The translations under genes were made by a program, and so were the position numbers. Below are positions 34,540 to 37,471 of a stretch of 37,471 nucleotides of DNA, in pieces. Where the stretch lies: assembly GCF_003574675.1 (NCBI RefSeq), contig NZ_QOAZ01000033.1, positions 1-37,471 of the forward strand, in the 5' to 3' direction. Under the pieces are notes generated by a model that ran no database searches, was not told the DNA's origin, and saw nothing but the letters and a program-made list of their open reading frames with translations. The DNA comes from Azohydromonas sediminis (GTDB taxonomy: Bacteria; Pseudomonadota; Gammaproteobacteria; Burkholderiales; Burkholderiaceae_C). Every line of letters begins with the position of its first letter. Position 1 is the first letter of the stretch.

Positions 34540-34791
34540 ACGTCGTCCCTTTTCCTGGCCGCACAAGGTGCCTGACACGGGAGCGTGACCGCGAAGTAGC
34601 GGCTCACCCTCGCGACTCCGCCCGGCCGGCAGTTACGATGCAGAGGTGCCACTGACCCTGCATCGCCGAAGAACATACCGCTGAATGATGTCACACGCCA
34701 CTGCAGCACCCGTCTCGGGCAACCATCTGAGTGAGGGGGTACGCCAACCAATAGTTCACGTTGCGGCGATTCACAGCGCGGCGGCCACGCC
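34540..34791 (-). promoter_or_regulatory. Divergent intergenic region upstream of the core operon
   Basis: A 252-base gap between the export lipoprotein gene (- strand) and the flavoprotein gene (+ strand). It must contain the main promoter of the 34539-21373 operon. I found no convincing sigma-70 pair and no correctly spaced sigma-54 site: a TGGCAC on the - strand near 34647-34652 has its GC only 7 bases away instead of 10. No terminator or riboswitch is seen. Confidence 0.4.
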
Positions 34792-36390
34792 ATGAACATC
34801 GAGGGCGCAATTGGCGAATGGCGGGCCTTGCTGGGTGCGCAGTGCGTGCTCACGGCAGCCGAGGCCCAGGCGGCCTACGGCGCCGATACCGGTGGCGCCA
34901 AGCGCGTCATCCCGGCGGCGCTGAAGATCACCGACAGCGGCGACCTGCCCGAGGTCGTGCGCATCGCCCAGCGTCACGGCACCCCGCTGTATCCGATCAG
35001 CACCGGGCACAACTGGGGCTACGGCACGGCCTTGCCGGCGCAGGACGGCTGCACGATCGTCGACCTGTCCGGCCTGCGCCGGATCCTGCACTTCGACGCC
35101 GAGCTCGGCGTGGTGACGGTCGAGCCGGGTGTCACGCAGGGCATGCTGGCCGAGTTCCTCGACGCCGGCGGCCACCCCTACATGGTGCCCACCACCGGTG
35201 CTGGTCCGTCGTGCAGCCTGCTCGCCAACGCGCTGGAGCGCGGCTACGGCATCACCCCCTACACCGATCACTTCGGCGCCGTGACGGACCTCGAGGCCGT
35301 GCTCGGCGACGGCAGCGTCTATCGCACGGCACTGCGCGAATTGGGCGGCGAGGAGGTGGCGCGGCTGTTCAAGTGGGGCATCGGCCCGTACACCGCGGGA
35401 CTGTTCACCCAGAGCGGCTTCGGCATCGTCACGCGCATGTCGATCGCGCTGGCGCGGCGGCCCGAGTGCGTGATGTCTTGCATCTTCTCGCTGGCCGACG
35501 ACAGCCTGCTCGAGCCCGCCGTGGACCGCGTGCGGCACGCACTGGCGACGCTGCCCGGCACCGTCGGCGGCATCAACCTGATGAACCGCCACCGCGTGCT
35601 CGCGATGGCCGCACCGTACCCCGCCGAGGCCGTCGGCGCCGACGGGCTCATCCCCCCCGCCGTCATCGAGGCGATGGGCCGGCAGTACCAGGTAGCGCCG
35701 TGGACCGGTTTCGCGACGGTGTACGGTACCCGGCGTACCGCGCGTGCCGCCCGGCACGAACTGCGCGCCGCCTTTCGCGGCATCGCGAGCCGCATGCTGT
35801 TCTTCACGCCGCAACGCGCGCGGACACTGTCGCGCGCCGTGCGCTGGCTGCCAGGCCCCTGGGGGCAGCGCCTTGCCCGCACGGCGGGCACGCTGGCGCG
35901 CTCGCTCGATCTTGTGGGCGGGCGGCCCAACGAGACCGCCTTGCCGCTCGCCTATTGGCGCAGTGGGCAAAGGCCGGCCCAAGGCGCACTGGATCCAGCG
36001 CGGGACGGCTGCGGCATTCTCTGGTTCGCGCCCCTGGTGCCGATGCGAGGCGAATCGGCGCGAAGGCTCGTCGACATGGTCGCGCCGCTGACCCGGGCGC
36101 ACGGCATCGAGCCGCTTCTCACGCTGACGTCGCTCAACGACCGCGTCCTGGACAGCACGGTACCCATCCTCTTCGACCGCGGGGCGGCCGGTCAAGCCGC
36201 CAAGGCGCAAGCCTGCCTCAAGGCGCTCCTCGAGCAAGCGCTGGCCGAGGGGTTTGCTCCATATCGGGTCGGCATCGACTCGATGGGTCACCTCGCTGCC
36301 GCGATGACGGCGTCGGGGCGGTTCAGCGACCTGCTGCGCCAAGCGATCGACCCACAGCGCGTGATCGCACCAGCTCGTTATGCCCGGTAG
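34792..36390 (+). CDS. FAD-linked oxidase of the VAO/4-cresol dehydrogenase type
   Basis: A 532-residue flavoprotein. The FAD-binding domain (PCMH type, about residues 40-220) has YPISTGHNWGYGTALP, VVTVEPGVTQGMLAEFL and TGAGPSCSLLANALERGYG, and later KWGIGPYTAGLFTQSGFGIVT, resembling 4-cresol dehydrogenase and vanillyl-alcohol oxidase. The C-terminus, PQRVIAPARY, matches the usual end of this family. The substrate is unknown; a phenolic or sugar alcohol is possible. There is no signal peptide. It is transcribed away from the core operon and followed, 178 bases later, by the PEP-CTERM gene. Flavoproteins of this type occur near EPS clusters, but I know of no defined function. Confidence 0.8.
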   Translation: MNIEGAIGEWRALLGAQCVLTAAEAQAAYGADTGGAKRVIPAALKITDSGDLPEVVRIAQRHGTPLYPISTGHNWGYGTALPAQDGCTIVDLSGLRRILHFDAELGVVTVEPGVTQGMLAEFLDAGGHPYMVPTTGAGPSCSLLANALERGYGITPYTDHFGAVTDLEAVLGDGSVYRTALRELGGEEVARLFKWGIGPYTAGLFTQSGFGIVTRMSIALARRPECVMSCIFSLADDSLLEPAVDRVRHALATLPGTVGGINLMNRHRVLAMAAPYPAEAVGADGLIPPAVIEAMGRQYQVAPWTGFATVYGTRRTARAARHELRAAFRGIASRMLFFTPQRARTLSRAVRWLPGPWGQRLARTAGTLARSLDLVGGRPNETALPLAYWRSGQRPAQGALDPARDGCGILWFAPLVPMRGESARRLVDMVAPLTRAHGIEPLLTLTSLNDRVLDSTVPILFDRGAAGQAAKAQACLKALLEQALAEGFAPYRVGIDSMGHLAAAMTASGRFSDLLRQAIDPQRVIAPARYAR

Positions 36391-36506
36391 GCGCAACGCC
36401 ACGTGCGTCGGATTTGCTTACACAATCGGGCCGGCAGAGTCGCAGCAACGTCTCCTGTGTGCGGCAAGTATTTGATCCGTAATGGGTTTTTAGCCCGAAA
36501 CTCGAT

Positions 36507-36521
36507 TGGCACGCAATTTGC
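36507..36521 (+). promoter_or_regulatory. Sigma-54 (RpoN) promoter
   Basis: TGGCAC at 36507-36512 and TTGC at 36518-36521, with exactly 10 bases between the GG and GC dinucleotides, match the -24/-12 consensus TGGCACN5TTGC perfectly. Transcription should begin near 36533, 36 bases before the PEP-CTERM gene. In Zoogloea and related bacteria, PEP-CTERM genes are controlled by RpoN with the PrsK/PrsR two-component pair, so the site fits that regulon. Neither regulator gene is in this window. Confidence 0.9.
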
Positions 36522-36568
36522 TTCGTCGACTCCAGCCGTTGCGCGATGTAACGATTTGGAGATAGACC

Positions 36569-36967
36569 ATGGCAAGACACTGGAAGACAGCGCTGGCGGC
36601 AATCGTGCTTACGGCCGCTTCATCGGCCCACGCAGCCATCGTGGATACGCGGAACTACAGCGTGTCGAGCGAGTGGCTGTCCGTGGCCGGTGGCCAGAAC
36701 GTCGTCCTGACGCCGCTGAGCTTGAGCTGGGGCAACACGGTGGCAAGCGGCGGCGTGCGCAGCTCGCTGGTCATCAGCAACAGCCCGTCCGCCGGTTCGC
36801 TGGACACCTACATCGGCGGCGGCGCGCCTCCGACGGTGGCCCCGTTCCTCGGCACCGGCAACACGCTGACGCACAACAACTTCCCGATCCCCTCGGGCAG
36901 CGGAATCACCGGCGCGGTGCTGCGCTCCACGCTGACGCTTGACGACCCCCGGCGCGCGTCAAGGTAG
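36569..36967 (+). pseudogene. THxN-family PEP-CTERM protein, truncated by IS insertion
   Basis: The frame codes for a signal peptide (ARHWKTALAAIVLTAASSAHA, cut after AHA) and an exported domain with LSWGNTVASGGVRSSLVIS and the signature LTHNNFPIPSG, which fits the THxN family of PEP-CTERM proteins. Gene sequence ends at 36950; the next six codons (RRASR and stop) come from the insertion sequence. The PEP-CTERM anchor, the signal for XrtA, is therefore missing and the product would not be sorted. GGAGA at 36558-36562 is a good ribosome binding site, and the sigma-54 promoter upstream is intact. The insertion looks recent, because promoter, leader and coding sequence show no other damage. Confidence 0.82.
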
Positions 36968-37471
36968 TTGTCGCCTCGTTCATGCAGCCAGTGGCTGCGT
37001 ATCGACGCACCCCGAGCGTGCCTTGACGACGGCGTCGCGTTCAGGGTTCAGAGTCACCGCAGCGATGGGCGTCCAGTTGCGCGTGACGCCCGACCAGCGG
37101 CGCGGGTGGCGCTCGCGAGCCTGCAGGTACAGCGCGTGGCGCGCCGCGAGGATCGCCGTGTCGTCGCCCGCGTGACGCTGCGCCGGGCTGACGTAACGGA
37201 TGCCGCTGTGACGGTGCTCGTGGTTGTACCAGCGCACGAAGTGCGACGCCCACGCGCGGGCCTCGTCGAGGTCGGCGAAGCCCTTGTCCGGGAACTCCGG
37301 TCGGTACTTCGCCGTGCGGAACAGACTCTCCACGTAGGCGTTGTCGTCGCTCACGCGCGGGCGCGAGTACGACGGCTTGACGCCCAGCCAGTACAGCATC
37401 GCCAGCACCGTCGTGGCCTTGAGCGTGGAGCCGTTGTCGCCATGCAGCACCGGCTTGGTCGTCATCGCGTG
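36951..37471 (-). mobile_element. IS3-family insertion sequence, 3' part (right copy)
   Basis: The 3' part of the same insertion sequence as at 1-426, in opposite orientation, extending 95 bases further before the window ends. Its end (36951) interrupts the THxN PEP-CTERM gene. The outermost bases GGCGCGCGTCAAGG are common to both copies. No target duplication can be checked because the other end of each copy is outside the window. Confidence 0.85.
36980..37471 (-). CDS. IS3-family transposase OrfB, C-terminal part
   Basis: The same transposase as at position 2-397, with more of the catalytic core visible: LHGDNGS carries the second acidic residue of the DDE triad, then a 35-residue spacing leads to Glu in NAYVESLF, and the protein ends with WYNHEHRHSGI and a short tail. 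The frame is open to the window edge, so the ATG at 37465 is probably internal. The protein is partial only because of the window limit. Confidence 0.87.
   Translation of the reverse strand, partial: HAMTTKPVLHGDNGSTLKATTVLAMLYWLGVKPSYSRPRVSDDNAYVESLFRTAKYRPEFPDKGFADLDEARAWASHFVRWYNHEHRHSGIRYVSPAQRHAGDDTAILAARHALYLQARERHPRRWSGVTRNWTPIAAVTLNPERDAVVKARSGCVDTQPLAA

Noticed and set aside
34630-34655. TGGCAC on the - strand upstream of the export lipoprotein gene
   Set aside because: Only 7 bases separate GG from the following GC; sigma-54 needs 10.
36391-36506. Terminator after the flavoprotein gene
   Set aside because: GGGTTTTTAGCCC near 36484 gives only a very short stem with the T run in the loop; not a credible intrinsic terminator.

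Overview
This is high-GC DNA (not counted, but strong G/C in third codon positions is visible) carrying an exosortase A (XrtA/EpsH) – PEP-CTERM exopolysaccharide locus. The content and order of the core genes are those known from Betaproteobacteria such as Zoogloea, Methylobacillus and many Burkholderiales. A Burkholderiales-type betaproteobacterium is therefore the most likely source, as an inference from gene content only. No rRNA, tRNA or CRISPR array was seen.

Layout. (1) 1-426: the 3' end of an IS3-family element, cut by the window edge. (2) 435-6316, + strand: a coupled run of two GT2 glycosyltransferases, an asparagine-synthase-like protein without a glutaminase cysteine, and a tandem two-domain GT4 protein. 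(3) 16216 down to 6311, - strand: two GT4 glycosyltransferases, two PaaK/CapK-like adenylating enzymes on either side of the exosortase A-associated O-antigen-ligase-like protein, a toroid protein with a disturbed 5' end, a formyltransferase and a NodB-like membrane protein. (4) 16.3-21.4 kb: two yefM-yoeB modules on either side of the XrtA-type asparagine synthetase, an stp2-type glycosyltransferase, and a hicBA module. (5) 34539 down to 21373, - strand: the core locus, in order lipoprotein exporter (EpsE/Wza type), Wzz-type chain-length protein, tyrosine kinase, outer-membrane beta-barrel, ATPase, WecB epimerase, NodB deacetylase, FemAB-like protein, stp1-type glycosyltransferase, XrtA-EpsI fusion, nucleotide-sugar dehydrogenase. 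(6) 34792-36390, + strand: a VAO-type flavoprotein. (7) 36507-36967: a textbook sigma-54 promoter followed by a THxN-type PEP-CTERM protein gene that has lost its 3' end to an IS insertion. (8) 36951-37471: a second, nearly identical IS copy in opposite orientation, cut by the other window edge.

How it fits together. WecB and the dehydrogenase probably supply an N-acetylated amino-uronic acid precursor. Eight glycosyltransferase domains build the repeat unit. Formyl, deacetyl, amide and possibly acyl modifications are suggested by the accessory enzymes. The Wzz/kinase/EpsE/beta-barrel set moves the polymer out. XrtA processes PEP-CTERM proteins at the inner membrane. The initiating sugar-phosphate transferase, an obvious Wzx flippase and the PrsK/PrsR regulators are not in the window. 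Because both ends lie inside IS copies, the missing genes may lie just beyond them.

The most notable points are the sigma-54 promoter in front of the truncated PEP-CTERM gene, the inverted IS pair enclosing the locus, three toxin-antitoxin modules inside it with an E. coli-like TGTACA operator, and a series of identical 8-bp gene overlaps.
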